From: Rubricoccus marinus
GTDB lineage: Bacteria; Bacteroidota; Rhodothermia; Rhodothermales; Rubricoccaceae
Direction: 5' to 3'
DNA: 64,000 nt
Assembly (NCBI RefSeq): GCF_002257665.1
Contig: NZ_MQWB01000001.1
Location: 2,438,843-2,502,842 of the forward strand
The notes under the pieces were generated by a model, which saw only the letters and a program-made list of their open reading frames with translations, did not search any database and was not told the origin of the DNA. Positions 43,001-51,250 of this stretch are shown here, in pieces. Numbering within the stretch: position 1 is the stretch's first letter; every line of letters starts with the position of its first letter. The translations under genes and the position numbers were made by a program.

Positions 43001-43256
43001 GGAACAGCGTCTCGCGCTCCTCCCCTTCCTCGTCGTCTTCGCCAGAGGCCTCTGGCGCGTCGTCAGGTGCGTCGGCGTCGGGCTCGTCCCAGGGCGGCGT
43101 GTCGTCGCTGGAGGGCGCCTCTGGCGCGGGCTCCGCTGTGGCGGAGGCGCTTGGCGCGCTGAACAGGTCGGGCGCGCCGGCTGGCGCGGTGTCGCCAGAG
43201 GCCTCTGGCGTGGCGGGCGGCTCGGGGAGGTCGTCGAAGAGCGAGGGCTCGGGCAT
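40038..43256 (-). CDS. polA: DNA polymerase I
   Basis: A 1072-aa DNA polymerase with 5' nuclease, proofreading and polymerase domains. After an unusual acidic N-terminal extension of about 95 residues comes the 5'-3' exonuclease (FLADAMALAYRAFF; MEADDVIGTL; FSADKDFRQLL). The 3'-5' exonuclease looks active (FDTETTS; GHNVKYD; YACEDAD). The polymerase has SSSNPNLQNIPIRTEMG, the ADYAQIELR metal site, the O-helix RDRVKQVNYGIPYG and VHDELVFEV. A 45-residue charged insertion precedes KTKSGAPSTAENVL in the thumb. The start at 43256 gives MPEPSLFDDL. The extension and insertion are rich in PEASG, APEA and similar, encoded by clustered copies of the 10-mer. Confidence 0.97.
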   Translation of the reverse strand: MPEPSLFDDLPEPPATPEASGDTAPAGAPDLFSAPSASATAEPAPEAPSSDDTPPWDEPDADAPDDAPEASGEDDEEGEERETLFLADAMALAYRAFFSMKNASMNAPDGTDTRTLYGFATALLKLLEDHQPEHIAVVFDPLTGGPNFRDELYEDYKAHRPPMPSEIKSCIPLIKDLCRGFDIPVLEVDGMEADDVIGTLCRRAEGEGVDVVIFSADKDFRQLLSDEASGAGPGCVHMLRPPYMGEVFNRETAETFREKYDGLEPVQFIELLALMGDSADNVPGVPGIGEKTAIKLIKQYKTVENLIEHRDEVKGKRANDGLTNHAEDALLSKKLVTIATDLDVTDDFGDPLDWHSLRRTDPDIGALNNLFDHVGFGTRLRNRVKDYAEGRERTRASGGYRKRQSTHLPESDPSLDFDFGPYEPVTAMDSDAVSYATVYEKADLGTAAEEAAGEPLAFDTETTSVDAMEASLVGVSLSSKEKRAVYVPTPLPDGTQTQEALDAIRQRLEDPGVEKVGHNVKYDLLVLGNHGVEVAGPFFDTMVAHYLIEPEASHKLDDVSSFYLNYRPQPITDLIGTGKNALNMRDVPVEDVGPYACEDADITLRLVPLLRQKLIDDKLLAIAEEIEFPLVPVLADIERRGVKVDVKVLDKISVQLEAEMERIEKEVGELAGRVFNIGSPKQIGEILFNDPPTDEERAAAAQWEQDVRDNESGKVEGDPDAKPKTKKQLAEEAPTWGLGLQPLAKTKSGAPSTAENVLSELAQEHTLPALILDWRKVSKLKSTYADRLPELIHPETGRIHTDFNQTVTATGRLSSSNPNLQNIPIRTEMGREIRRAFVAADGCKLLAADYAQIELRIIAHMSQDAGLVEAFSEGRDIHTATAARVFDVDYEDVTRPQRDRVKQVNYGIPYGISAFGLANRMRISNSEAQELIDQYRASYPTVIRFLDGLVDDARARGYAETLLGRRRYLPQLNSRNPNDRAYSERIALNMPIQGTQADMIKRAMVSLHNALPLAGLETRMILQVHDELVFEVPLAEVDAATELIRREMTAAFPLDVPVVVDVGVADNWLDAH

Positions 43257-43449
43257 CGAAAGCGGTCGGCGGAGTCTGGGGCGCATGGTAACGCGCACGA
43301 GCGACAGCGGTTTGGCGCAGCGGGAAGGATGTGGGGCCCCCTGGCGCCAGCGGCCGAAGACCGCACGAAAGCAGGGTGGCGCGCGAGAGGCCTGGGATCT
43401 TGTCCCGCGTTCCTTCATCCCCTATCTCTCCATCCCGCCTCCCTCCCGC

Positions 43450-44127
43450 ATGGTCCTCCTCTTCGACATCGACGGCACGCTCCTTCAGTCCCACGGCGTC
43501 GGCCGCCGCGCCGTGGAGCACTCGCTGCAGGCGCACTTCGGGCGCCCGTTCGACACGCAGTCGGTCCCGTTCTCGGGCAAGACGGACCCCCAGATCTTCC
43601 GCGAGATCCTCTCGGACCCCGACATCGCCGGCGATCTGGACCTCGACCTTGACGTGGCGGTCCGCCAGGCCTGCGAGGCGTACGCCCGCCGGATGCACGC
43701 GACCTGGGACGAGGCGACCGTCGACGCGCTCCCGGGTGCGGTCGAACTCGTGGAGCAGCTCGGCGCCAGAGGCGAGCCGCTGGGGCTTCTCACCGGCAAC
43801 CTGGAGCCCATGGCGCATCTCAAAGTCGGCCGCATCGGGCTCGGCGAGGCCTTCGCGTTCGGCGCCTACGGCTCGGACCGCGAGGCGCGCAACGAGCTCC
43901 CCCTCGTGGCGCTGGAGCGCGCCAGAGGCCTGTTTGAGCGTCCTCTGGCGGCGGAGGACCTCGTCCTCATCGGCGACACCCCGCGCGACGTGGAGGCGGC
44001 GCAGGCGGTCGGCGCAAAAAGCGTGGCGGTCGCGACGGGCCGCTACGACATGGACGCGCTCAACCAGACCGGCGCGACGGTCGTGCTCGAAACGCTGGAA
44101 GCGTTCAGCCTCGACGCGCTGGCGTAG
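43450..44127 (+). CDS. HAD-superfamily phosphatase (phosphoglycolate phosphatase-like)
   Basis: A 225-aa haloacid-dehalogenase hydrolase. The nucleophile motif is FDIDGTLL (D6, D8), motif II is LLTGN near 116, and the acidic motif is LIGDTPRDVEAA near 176. The C1 helical cap between about 15 and 90 fits the phosphoglycolate phosphatase/beta-phosphoglucomutase subgroup. The actual substrate is not determined by sequence. It is divergent from polA (193-bp gap with no motif palindrome and no clear box) and convergent with the TrmH-type gene. Two motif copies encode ARG in loops near residues 103 and 160. Confidence 0.88.
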   Translation: MVLLFDIDGTLLQSHGVGRRAVEHSLQAHFGRPFDTQSVPFSGKTDPQIFREILSDPDIAGDLDLDLDVAVRQACEAYARRMHATWDEATVDALPGAVELVEQLGARGEPLGLLTGNLEPMAHLKVGRIGLGEAFAFGAYGSDREARNELPLVALERARGLFERPLAAEDLVLIGDTPRDVEAAQAVGAKSVAVATGRYDMDALNQTGATVVLETLEAFSLDALA

Positions 44128-44134
44128 AGGGCTC

Positions 44135-44152
44135 GCCTCTGGCGCCAGAGGC
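44135..44152. terminator. Type A palindrome between convergent HAD and TrmH genes
   Basis: GCCTCTGGCGCCAGAGGC starts seven bases after the HAD stop; the opposing stop is 33 bp further. No T-tract. Confidence 0.45.
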
Positions 44153-44185
44153 GTGGACCCGCCCATTCCCCCACGGCGCATCCTG

Positions 44186-44986
44186 CTATCCCTGCACCCA
44201 CGCGTGCATCAGGATGCCGGCTGCGACCGACACGTTGAGCGACTCGGCGCCTTCTCCTCCGCCGCCGGGGATCCACACGCCGCCCGTCAGCCTCTGGCGC
44301 GAGGCCTCGGAGAGCCCGTGCCCCTCGCTGCCCATGACCAGCGCAGAGGGGGCGCGCGGCGCCCACTCCGCCAGAGGCACGCTGGAGCCGGGCGCGGCGT
44401 GCGCGCCCCAGAGCGCGAGGCCTCTGGCGCGGAGCGCGTCGAGCGCCGCGCCGAGATCGTCCACGCGCGAGAGGCGCACGTCCCACAAACCGCCCATCGC
44501 GGCGCGGACGGCCTTGGGGCCTTCGAAGTCGGCGCTGTTGGCGTCGGCCAGGACGGCATCCACGCCGAACCACGCGGCCGTTCGCACCAGCGCGCCCACG
44601 TTGCCGGGGTCCTGCACGCCGTCCAAGACCAAAACCCGTGAGGCCGCCGGCGCCTCCCCTGGGCGCCGATCCGGTGGCGCCAGAGGCGCGACGATGGACC
44701 GCGCCACGCCCACGACGCCCTGCGAGGTCCGCGCGTCGCCCACGCGCGCCATGTCTTTCGCCGCCACGCGGTGGACGGGCACGCCTCTGGCGTCCAGGCG
44801 CGAAATGAGCAGACTGATGCGGTCGGTCTCCGCGGCCTCGTGCGCCACGAGCACCTCCGCAAGAGGCGCCCCAGCGGCTTCGGCGGACTCGACCGAGCGG
44901 ACGCCCTCCACCAGGAACGCGCCGTTCTGACGACGCCCCTTGCGGGACGAGAGAGAAGCGAGGTCTTTAAGCCGCTGGCGGGTCAC
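44186..44986 (-). CDS. TrmH/SpoU-family RNA 2'-O-methyltransferase
   Basis: A SAM-dependent rRNA or tRNA ribose methyltransferase with a trefoil-knot (SPOUT) fold, 266 aa. The N-terminal substrate-binding domain (RKGRRQNGAFLVEGVRSVESA, split) precedes the knot with motif 1 NVGALVRTAAWFG, motif 2 MGSEGHGLS and motif 3 ESLNVSVAAGILMHA. The GTG start at 44986 matches the family N-terminus (TRQRLKDLASL). The open frame extends 110 codons further but shows no homology there. A TACCTCTG box one base upstream would make the mRNA leaderless. The specific target nucleotide is unknown. Confidence 0.9.
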   Translation of the reverse strand: MTRQRLKDLASLSSRKGRRQNGAFLVEGVRSVESAEAAGAPLAEVLVAHEAAETDRISLLISRLDARGVPVHRVAAKDMARVGDARTSQGVVGVARSIVAPLAPPDRRPGEAPAASRVLVLDGVQDPGNVGALVRTAAWFGVDAVLADANSADFEGPKAVRAAMGGLWDVRLSRVDDLGAALDALRARGLALWGAHAAPGSSVPLAEWAPRAPSALVMGSEGHGLSEASRQRLTGGVWIPGGGGEGAESLNVSVAAGILMHAWVQG

Positions 44987-45022
44987 GCAGAGGTACCGGG
45001 TGGGGAGCGGCAAGATCGGACG

Positions 45023-45040
45023 CGCCAGAGGCCTCTGGCG
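45023..45040. repeat. 18-bp palindrome in the TrmH-gdhA divergent region
   Basis: CGCCAGAGGCCTCTGGCG (type B), near the TrmH-type gene start. The divergent region 44987-45339 (353 bp) also holds the nested inverted repeat at 45150-45195 and the gdhA promoter box, and no convincing gene. Confidence 0.85.
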
Positions 45041-45149
45041 AGCGCTCGGCCGGAGTTTGGGTTCTGGCAGGGCGTGGCCTGTCTGTTTCCGCGTGAAGAC
45101 GGGGCCGAACCGCTCCTCAGGAGAATCCCGTGTTGAGAACAGAGCAGAT

Positions 45150-45195
45150 CCGCCGATAGCTTCCCCTGCCGGAAGCGCTTCCGATCCATCGGCGG
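45150..45195. promoter_or_regulatory. Nested inverted repeats upstream of glutamate dehydrogenase
   Basis: An outer pair CCGCCGAT (45150-45157) and ATCGGCGG (45188-45195) encloses a perfect 14-bp palindrome CGGAAGCGCTTCCG (45170-45183). The arrangement could be a regulator operator or a structured element. It lies about 90 bp upstream of the candidate gdhA promoter box and is unrelated to the 10-mer. Confidence 0.5.
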
Positions 45196-45281
45196 TATCT
45201 GGCCTGCATGCTTTCCTGACGTTCGCCATTTCCTCAAAGCGGCGAGCATTGCTCCTCATCACGAGCCGCTGCCCCTCCGCG

Positions 45282-45289
45282 TAGCTTTC
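45282..45289 (+). promoter_or_regulatory. Candidate -7 box TAGCTTTC for gdhA
   Basis: One mismatch from TAnnTTTG. It ends two bases before the first possible ATG (45292), so transcription should begin at or past that ATG, which argues for translation from the ATG at 45340. Confidence 0.4.
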
Positions 45290-45339
45290 GCATGGCGATC
45301 CCTTTCGACACACACCCGCTCCCGGCCCGCCGGGACTCC

Positions 45340-46653
<1,314 letters not shown>

Positions 46654-46740
46654 CGCCGCGTACGCGCCTCTGGCGCACGCCTCTCGCCATCCACCGATGG
46701 TGCGAGATTCCCGCCTCTGGCGTTCGCGCCAGAGGCGGTT

Positions 46741-48492
46741 TTGTATCCACACGCTCTGGTCCTCGCTCTGCGCCTCCTCGCCTTCCTGCTCGCCCTCGCC
46801 GCCGCCGGCTGCGCCACGCCCGTCCCCCCCACCGGTGGACCGGCCGACACGACGCCGCCCGCGCTCGTTTCCAGCTCGCCAGAGGCCGGAGCCGTGCGCG
46901 TGGCCTCTGGCGAGATCGTGCTCACGTTCTCCGAGCGGCTGGACGCGGCGGGTGCGCGCGCCGTCCAGGTGACGCCAGAGGCCGAGACGCCGCCCGAGGT
47001 GGAGATCCGCGGCCGCGAGGTCCGCATCACGCTGGACTCCCTGCGCGAGGCGACCACCTACGTCGTGACGGTCACGACCGACCTCCGCGACGCGCGGCGC
47101 GTGGCACTCCGGGCGCCGATCACGCTCGCCTTCGCAACGGGCGACGAGTTGGACCGCGCGCAGATCTCCGGCCGCGTGCTGCTGCCCCAGGACGGCACGC
47201 CGGCCTCTGGCGTCGCCGTGTGGGCCTACGCCGCGGACTCCTCCGGCGCGCTCCCCGATCCCAGCCAGAGGCCCCCGGACTACCAGACCGAGACCGGCGC
47301 CGACGGCGCGTTCTCGTTGGAATACCTCCGCCGCGGGACGTTCTTCGTGGCCGCCGTGCAAGACGCCAACCGCAACCGCCGCGCCGACCCCGGCGAAGCC
47401 TTCGCGCTCCCCGCCCGGCCTCTGGCGACGGCGGACACGACCGAAGCCGCGCCGCTGGCGCTGTACCTCGCGAGCGCAGACAGCCTCGCGCCCGAGCCGC
47501 AACGCGCCCGAGGCTTGAGCGACCAGCGCCTCGCCGTTCGCTTCTCCGAACTCGTGCGGCTGGGCTCCGCTTCGCCAGAGGCGTGGGCGTTGGCGGACTC
47601 CGCTTCTGGCGCGCGCGTGCCGATCCGCGCCGTCTACGTGGACCCGATCAGCCCGCAAGAGGTGCGCCTGGTCGCCTCGCGGCCTCTGGCGAACGTGCCG
47701 CACCAGATCGCGCAGGTCGCGCAAGGCGTTGTGACCGACTCCACCGGCAACGGGACGGCGGCGTTCAGCCTCACGTTCACGCCGCCCGCGCGGCCCGATA
47801 CGGTCACGGCGCGCTTCGCCGGCTTCGTGCCCTCGCCAGAGGCGCCGACAGACTCCGTTGTTACGCTCCGGCCAGGCGTGCTACCCGGCGTCCGCTTTAC
47901 CGCACCGCCAGACTCGGCCGCGCTCGACGCCGTCTCCGTCACCGGCGCGTCCACCGACGAGCCTCTGGCGTGGGAGACATCGGACGGGCTCACCTTCCGC
48001 TTTCTCGTCTCGCAAGAGGCCACGGCCTTTACGCTCCGCGCCGGCGACTCCACCCAGACGCAGCGATACCGGCGCCTGGCACCCAGCGAAACGGGCGCAC
48101 TTGTTGGGAGCATCGTAGACGCATCGGGCGGCTCCATCCGCGGAGCCTCTGGCGAGACCGTCCTCATCGAAGCGCTCCCCGCTTCGGGTGAGCCGTACCG
48201 CACCACAGCCGACGCCAGCGGCCGGTTCGCCTTCCCGGCGCTTCCCCCGGGTGAGTTCCGCGTTCGGTTCGTCGTCGACCGTGACGGCGACGGCGCGTGG
48301 ACGGGCGGGCGCCTCGCGCCCTACGCGGCTCCGGAGACTCTGGCGTTCGCCTCGGGCACGCAGACCATCCGCGCTCGCTTCGAGACGGACATGGGCGAGA
48401 TCGACCTCGGCGCGCTCGCGCTGCCAGAGGCCAGGTCTGCTCGTCCGGTGCGCCGCGGCCCTCCCTCCGGGCCGCCTCCGCCGGGACAGTAG
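46741..48492 (+). CDS. Ig-like domain lipoprotein
   Basis: A 583-aa surface or periplasmic lipoprotein, starting with TTG. The signal ends LALAAAGCATP. The N-terminal domain (about 30-135) begins PPTGGPADTTPPALVSSSPE (split) and matches the Big_5/SbsA Ig-like module common in Bacteroidota. A carboxypeptidase-regulatory-like or SdrD-like beta-sandwich follows (ISGRVLLPQDGTPASGVAVWAY, about 140-215, split), with calcium-site-like DANRNRRADPGEAF. A second similar module near the C-terminus has DRDGDGAWTGG. The tail is Pro/Gly-rich. It is rich in motif-coded PEA, ASG and PLA. It follows gdhA by 87 bp on the same strand. Confidence 0.82.
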   Translation: MYPHALVLALRLLAFLLALAAAGCATPVPPTGGPADTTPPALVSSSPEAGAVRVASGEIVLTFSERLDAAGARAVQVTPEAETPPEVEIRGREVRITLDSLREATTYVVTVTTDLRDARRVALRAPITLAFATGDELDRAQISGRVLLPQDGTPASGVAVWAYAADSSGALPDPSQRPPDYQTETGADGAFSLEYLRRGTFFVAAVQDANRNRRADPGEAFALPARPLATADTTEAAPLALYLASADSLAPEPQRARGLSDQRLAVRFSELVRLGSASPEAWALADSASGARVPIRAVYVDPISPQEVRLVASRPLANVPHQIAQVAQGVVTDSTGNGTAAFSLTFTPPARPDTVTARFAGFVPSPEAPTDSVVTLRPGVLPGVRFTAPPDSAALDAVSVTGASTDEPLAWETSDGLTFRFLVSQEATAFTLRAGDSTQTQRYRRLAPSETGALVGSIVDASGGSIRGASGETVLIEALPASGEPYRTTADASGRFAFPALPPGEFRVRFVVDRDGDGAWTGGRLAPYAAPETLAFASGTQTIRARFETDMGEIDLGALALPEARSARPVRRGPPSGPPPPGQ

Positions 48493-48534
48493 GCTCTGGC
48501 GCCAGAGGCCGAACCCGTGCCGCGGGCGCGCCGT

Positions 48535-48542
48535 TAGATCGG
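48535..48542 (+). promoter_or_regulatory. Candidate -7 box TAGATCGG for yqgE
   Basis: A weaker match to TAnnTTyG, 19 nt before the ATG at 48562 and downstream of a near-perfect type A palindrome (48494-48511). Confidence 0.3.
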
Positions 48543-48561
48543 CCCCTCCTCCCACCGCCGC

Positions 48562-49113
48562 ATGACCTCGCCCGTCCCCGGATCGCTGCTCCTCGCCGAG
48601 CCGCCGATGCCCGATCCCAACTTCAAGCGGACCGTCATCCTCATCTGCGAGCACACCATGGAGGGCTCATTCGGGCTCGTGCTCAACCGGCCCGCAAACG
48701 TGAAGCTCTCCGAAGTCGCAACGATCGACCTCCCGTTCGACGCGACGCTTTGGCACGGTGGCCCGGTCCAGCCGGACACGCTGCACTACCTCCACCCCTA
48801 CGGCGACACAGTCCCCGGCGCGATGCCGGTCCTGAACGACGTGTACTGGGGCGGCGAGTTCGACGCCATCTCGGACGGCATCGCCAGCGGCCGTCTGGAC
48901 GCGGATCGCATCCGCTTTTTCGTCGGCTACTCCGGTTGGGGCTCGGGGCAGTTGGACGCCGAAGCCGAGGACGGCTCGTGGATCGTCATGGAAGGCACGC
49001 CCGGCGTTGCCTTCGCCGAGGAGGACGACGACCTCTGGCGCCAGATCTTGCGTGAGATGGGTGGCGAGTACGCCTTGCTCTCCACGTTCCCGGATGACCC
49101 GCGGATGAACTAG
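48562..49113 (+). CDS. yqgE: YqgE/AlgH family protein
   Basis: A 183-aa cytoplasmic protein of the UPF0301 family. Typical features are PGSLLLAEPPMPDPNFKRTVILICEH at the N-terminus (split), GSFGLVLNRPAN near 34-45, the LWHGGPVQPDTLHYLH motif near 61-76, and RFFVGYSGWGSGQLDAE near 117-133. The family was named algH for alginate regulation in Pseudomonas, but the molecular function is not settled. The gene is preceded by a promoter box and a palindrome and converges on the Hcp-like gene. Confidence 0.93.
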   Translation: MTSPVPGSLLLAEPPMPDPNFKRTVILICEHTMEGSFGLVLNRPANVKLSEVATIDLPFDATLWHGGPVQPDTLHYLHPYGDTVPGAMPVLNDVYWGGEFDAISDGIASGRLDADRIRFFVGYSGWGSGQLDAEAEDGSWIVMEGTPGVAFAEEDDDLWRQILREMGGEYALLSTFPDDPRMN

Positions 49114-49184
49114 CGGAGGCACGCGCTCCGGTAATAGGCAAGAGCGACCGCTGGCCTCGTCGGCAGGCGCCCGCGTGACGCGTG

Positions 49185-49202
49185 GCCTCTGGCGCCAGAG
49201 GC
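49185..49202. terminator. Type A palindrome between convergent yqgE and Hcp-like genes
   Basis: GCCTCTGGCGCCAGAGGC in the middle of the 139-bp convergent gap; it is the only structure noticed there. Confidence 0.45.
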
Positions 49203-49252
49203 TCAGCTCAGGAAGTCGTGCGCACGCTACGGATCCTACGAAGCTAGGCCGG

Positions 49253-49759
49253 TCACCTGCCAGTGACGGTATTGACTTCGGTCTCGCGGCCTGAATCTGG
49301 ATGCGTGATCGCGATGCTCTCGAAGCTCAGAGACACCTGCTCCCTTCCGTCCTTTATGGAATGAGAGGTGACCGCCACGTTGGTGAGTTCGTACTTCAGC
49401 ACCACCGAATTGCCGCGCATCACGTCGAGCAAAGCCGATGGAATGGCACGCCCTCGCGCTAGCGCATCGATGAGCATAGGGGTAGAGCCGTCGATCTCCT
49501 TGACGATGACCACGTCGCCGTAGGTCACACTGGCTCGCCGTCTTCCCTGCCCCGTTCCCGGACCGGCCGCCCTCTCCCAATCATAGGAGACGGATACAAC
49601 GTCGATCCAGCCCATGTGGTCGCGGGCCTTTGCATCCCCGTCGATGCCATCCATCTTGAGGAAACCCGTTTGCGCGGTGGCTGGCAGGGCAATGAGCGCT
49701 ACCGCAGCGAGGGCGAGCAGGAACGGGAGCGTACGAGTCAGGAGGTAAGAGCGTGTCAT
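49253..49759 (-). CDS. Secreted Hcp-like (type VI tube family) protein
   Basis: A 168-aa protein of the Hcp1 fold family: after a signal peptide (MTRSYLLTRTLPFLLALAAV, cleavage near ALPATAQ at 30) it reads GFLKMDGIDGDAKARDHMGWIDVVSVSYDW (split), the Hcp N-terminal pattern of substrate-like MKIDGIxGES and the WIDVxSxSWG strand. Later strands (LKYELTNVAVTSHSIKDG and VSLSFESIAI) fit. True T6SS Hcp lacks a signal peptide, and no T6SS gene is in the window. This is probably one of the exported Hcp-like proteins of unknown role. The start could be two codons earlier (49765). Confidence 0.82.
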   Translation of the reverse strand: MTRSYLLTRTLPFLLALAAVALIALPATAQTGFLKMDGIDGDAKARDHMGWIDVVSVSYDWERAAGPGTGQGRRRASVTYGDVVIVKEIDGSTPMLIDALARGRAIPSALLDVMRGNSVVLKYELTNVAVTSHSIKDGREQVSLSFESIAITHPDSGRETEVNTVTGR

Positions 49760-49944
49760 GATCATCGCGTGGGATAAGTCTATCAGGACCAAAAGAGTAC
49801 GACCGGAAGCGAGAACCGCAAGCGGGTGGCGCCGGCCTGCTCCCCACCTCTGGCGCCAGAGGCCGAGCCCCATGTCTCTGGTGAGACCAACGCGTAACGG
49901 CGTACGTTGGCCGCACACTACGCGCCCACACGTTAGGCCTTGCG

Positions 49945-50325
49945 ATGCGGCTAGTTGTTTTCAGCCTCGTTTTCCTGCTCGCCGGATGCACAGCCTGGCG
50001 GCCCGTCCCGCGCGCGAGCGTTGGCGGCCCTACCAGTGGCCCCGAAACAGTCCGGCTCCTGCTGCTCGACGGTCGTCAGCTGTACATCAAAAAAGCATCA
50101 ACCGTGGGCGACAGCCTTATCGGCCGAGTGGAGAACGCCCGGGTCGCCTTCGCCCTTACGGACATTCGTCGCGTGGATACACAGCAACCATCCGCCGGTA
50201 AAACCCGCACTGCTACCGGCGTAGCTAGTGGAGCGGCCGTCGGAGTTGGCATCGCAGCCGCACTGCTCGCGCTCGTGGCTCTCGCCGCGGCGAGCCTGCT
50301 CGACGGGATCTACGGCGGCTCGTAA
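49945..50325 (+). CDS. Small lipoprotein with C-terminal membrane segment
   Basis: A 126-aa protein. The N-terminus is a lipoprotein signal (VFSLVFLLAGCTAW, Cys15). The middle 60 residues form a beta-like domain (VRLLLLDGRQLYIKKASTVGDSLIGRVENARVAFAL, split) similar to small domains that read a parameter into a regulated response. The C-terminus has a 25-residue hydrophobic stretch of Ala, Gly, Val and Leu (AVGVGIAAALLALVALAAASLL, split). Family not recognised. Upstream 185 bp separates it from the divergent Hcp-like gene and holds a near-palindromic motif pair at about 49850. Confidence 0.7.
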   Translation: MRLVVFSLVFLLAGCTAWRPVPRASVGGPTSGPETVRLLLLDGRQLYIKKASTVGDSLIGRVENARVAFALTDIRRVDTQQPSAGKTRTATGVASGAAVGVGIAAALLALVALAAASLLDGIYGGS

Positions 50326-50348
50326 AGCCTCTGGCGCCCGCGCCCCGG

Positions 50349-50356
50349 TAGCTTCG
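50349..50356 (+). promoter_or_regulatory. Candidate -7 box TAGCTTCG for the PhnA gene
   Basis: Fits TAnnTTyG exactly, 17 nt before the ATG at 50374; a copy of GCCTCTGGCG lies about ten bases upstream of it. Confidence 0.5.
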
Positions 50357-50373
50357 GGCTCCCCACCGAGCTT

Positions 50374-50715
50374 ATGCCTGAGCCTCCCCCCTGCCCTCAC
50401 TGCTCCTCCGTCTACGTCTACGAGGACGGCAACAACTACGTCTGCCCCGAGTGCGCGCACGAGTGGTCACAGGACGCCGCCGAGGTGGCGGCGCCAGAGG
50501 CCTCTGGCGTGACCGACGCCAACGGCACGCCCCTGGCGGACGGCGACACCGTGACGGTCATCAAAGACCTCAAGGTGCGCGGCTCGTCGTCCGTGGTCAA
50601 AGTCGGCACCAAGGTCAAGAACATCCGCCTGACCGACGGCGATCACGACATCGACTGCAAGATCCCCGGCATCGGCGCGATGGGCCTCAAGTCCGAGTTC
50701 GTGCGCAAGGCGTGA
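50374..50715 (+). CDS. PhnA family protein (YjdM-like)
   Basis: A 113-aa protein with an N-terminal zinc ribbon ([25 protein letters not shown], split, Cys at 7, 10, 24, 27) and a C-terminal PhnA domain ([25 protein letters not shown] and [20 protein letters not shown], split). The link between PhnA proteins and phosphonate use rests on location in E. coli and is doubtful; many are single genes as here. The segment between the two domains has the 18-bp palindrome at 50492-50509, encoding PEASG. It has its own promoter box. Confidence 0.92.
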   Translation: MPEPPPCPHCSSVYVYEDGNNYVCPECAHEWSQDAAEVAAPEASGVTDANGTPLADGDTVTVIKDLKVRGSSSVVKVGTKVKNIRLTDGDHDIDCKIPGIGAMGLKSEFVRKA

Positions 50716-50779
50716 CACGTGCCCCCCTCTGCCAGCGCACCTCCCCGCTTTTCGTTTCTCGCCTCCATTTTCCCGACCC

Positions 50780-50797
50780 CGCCAGAGGCCTCTGGCG
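50780..50797. repeat. 18-bp palindrome upstream of DUF2164 gene
   Basis: CGCCAGAGGCCTCTGGCG (type B), nine bases before the ATG at 50806. Confidence 0.85.
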
Positions 50798-50805
50798 CCG
50801 TGCCC

Positions 50806-51042
50806 ATGCCCATCTCACTCCCTGACCCGACGCGCCGCCACCTCACGCGCGCCATTCAGGCCTACTTCCAGGATGAGCGCGACGAAACCATCGGGGACCT
50901 GCAGGCAGGGTTCGTCCTGGACTTCGTGCTGGAGGAGATCGGTCCGTCCATCTACAACCAGGGCCTCCGCGACGCCCAAGCACGGCTCCGCGTCGTCGTG
51001 GACGACCTCGACGTAGCGCTCGGCGAGCCGGAGCCGGTCTGA
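50806..51042 (+). CDS. DUF2164 family small protein
   Basis: A 78-aa cytoplasmic protein of the DUF2164 family: LPDPTRRHLTRAIQAYFQDERDETIGDLQAGFVLDFVLEEIGPSIYNQGLRDA (split) is the whole family pattern. The frame can be extended to a GTG at 50719, but those residues are motif-coded and unlike the family, so ATG 50806 is chosen. The function is unknown. Confidence 0.88.
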   Translation: MPISLPDPTRRHLTRAIQAYFQDERDETIGDLQAGFVLDFVLEEIGPSIYNQGLRDAQARLRVVVDDLDVALGEPEPV

Positions 51043-51044
51043 GA

Positions 51045-51062
51045 GCCTCTGGCGCCAGAGGC
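51045..51062. terminator. Type A palindrome joining two convergent stops
   Basis: GCCTCTGGCGCCAGAGGC begins two bases after the DUF2164 stop, and its last base is the first base of the opposing stop codon. It fills nearly the whole 19-bp convergent gap. Confidence 0.5.
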
Positions 51063-51250
51063 TAGCCGAACCACCCCGCGAGCCACGCCAAGAGCGGGAC
51101 CGCGAAAAGGACCATCAGACCGATAAACAGCCACGTCATCGCCGTCACGCCGGCCTTGGACTCGGGGAACTCGTAGCCGCAGACCTCGCACTCCGGCGCC
51201 TCGGCGTCGGTCGGCATGGCGCAGGCGGGGCACTCTCGGGTCTCGCTCAC
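51062..51250 (-). CDS. Zinc-ribbon protein with one membrane helix
   Basis: A 62-aa protein starting with GTG inside the overlap with the mnmA stop. Four cysteines form a zinc ribbon (CPACAMPTDAEAPECEVCGY, Cys at 7, 10, 21, 24). This is followed by a single hydrophobic segment (WLFIGLMVLFAVPLLAWLAGW, split). It is translationally coupled to mnmA by a GTGA overlap. Small zinc-ribbon membrane proteins of this type are common and usually unassigned. Confidence 0.72.
   Translation of the reverse strand: MSETRECPACAMPTDAEAPECEVCGYEFPESKAGVTAMTWLFIGLMVLFAVPLLAWLAGWFG

Noticed and set aside
39618-43652. A 1344-aa open frame antisense to polA
   Set aside because: It is the mirror of a strongly conserved gene, with Val/Arg/Leu-rich composition typical of antisense frames in GC-rich DNA.
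45292-45339. The first ATG of the glutamate dehydrogenase frame as its start
   Set aside because: It lies two bases after a promoter-like box, upstream of the expected mRNA start, and the first 16 residues look unlike the family. It remains possible.
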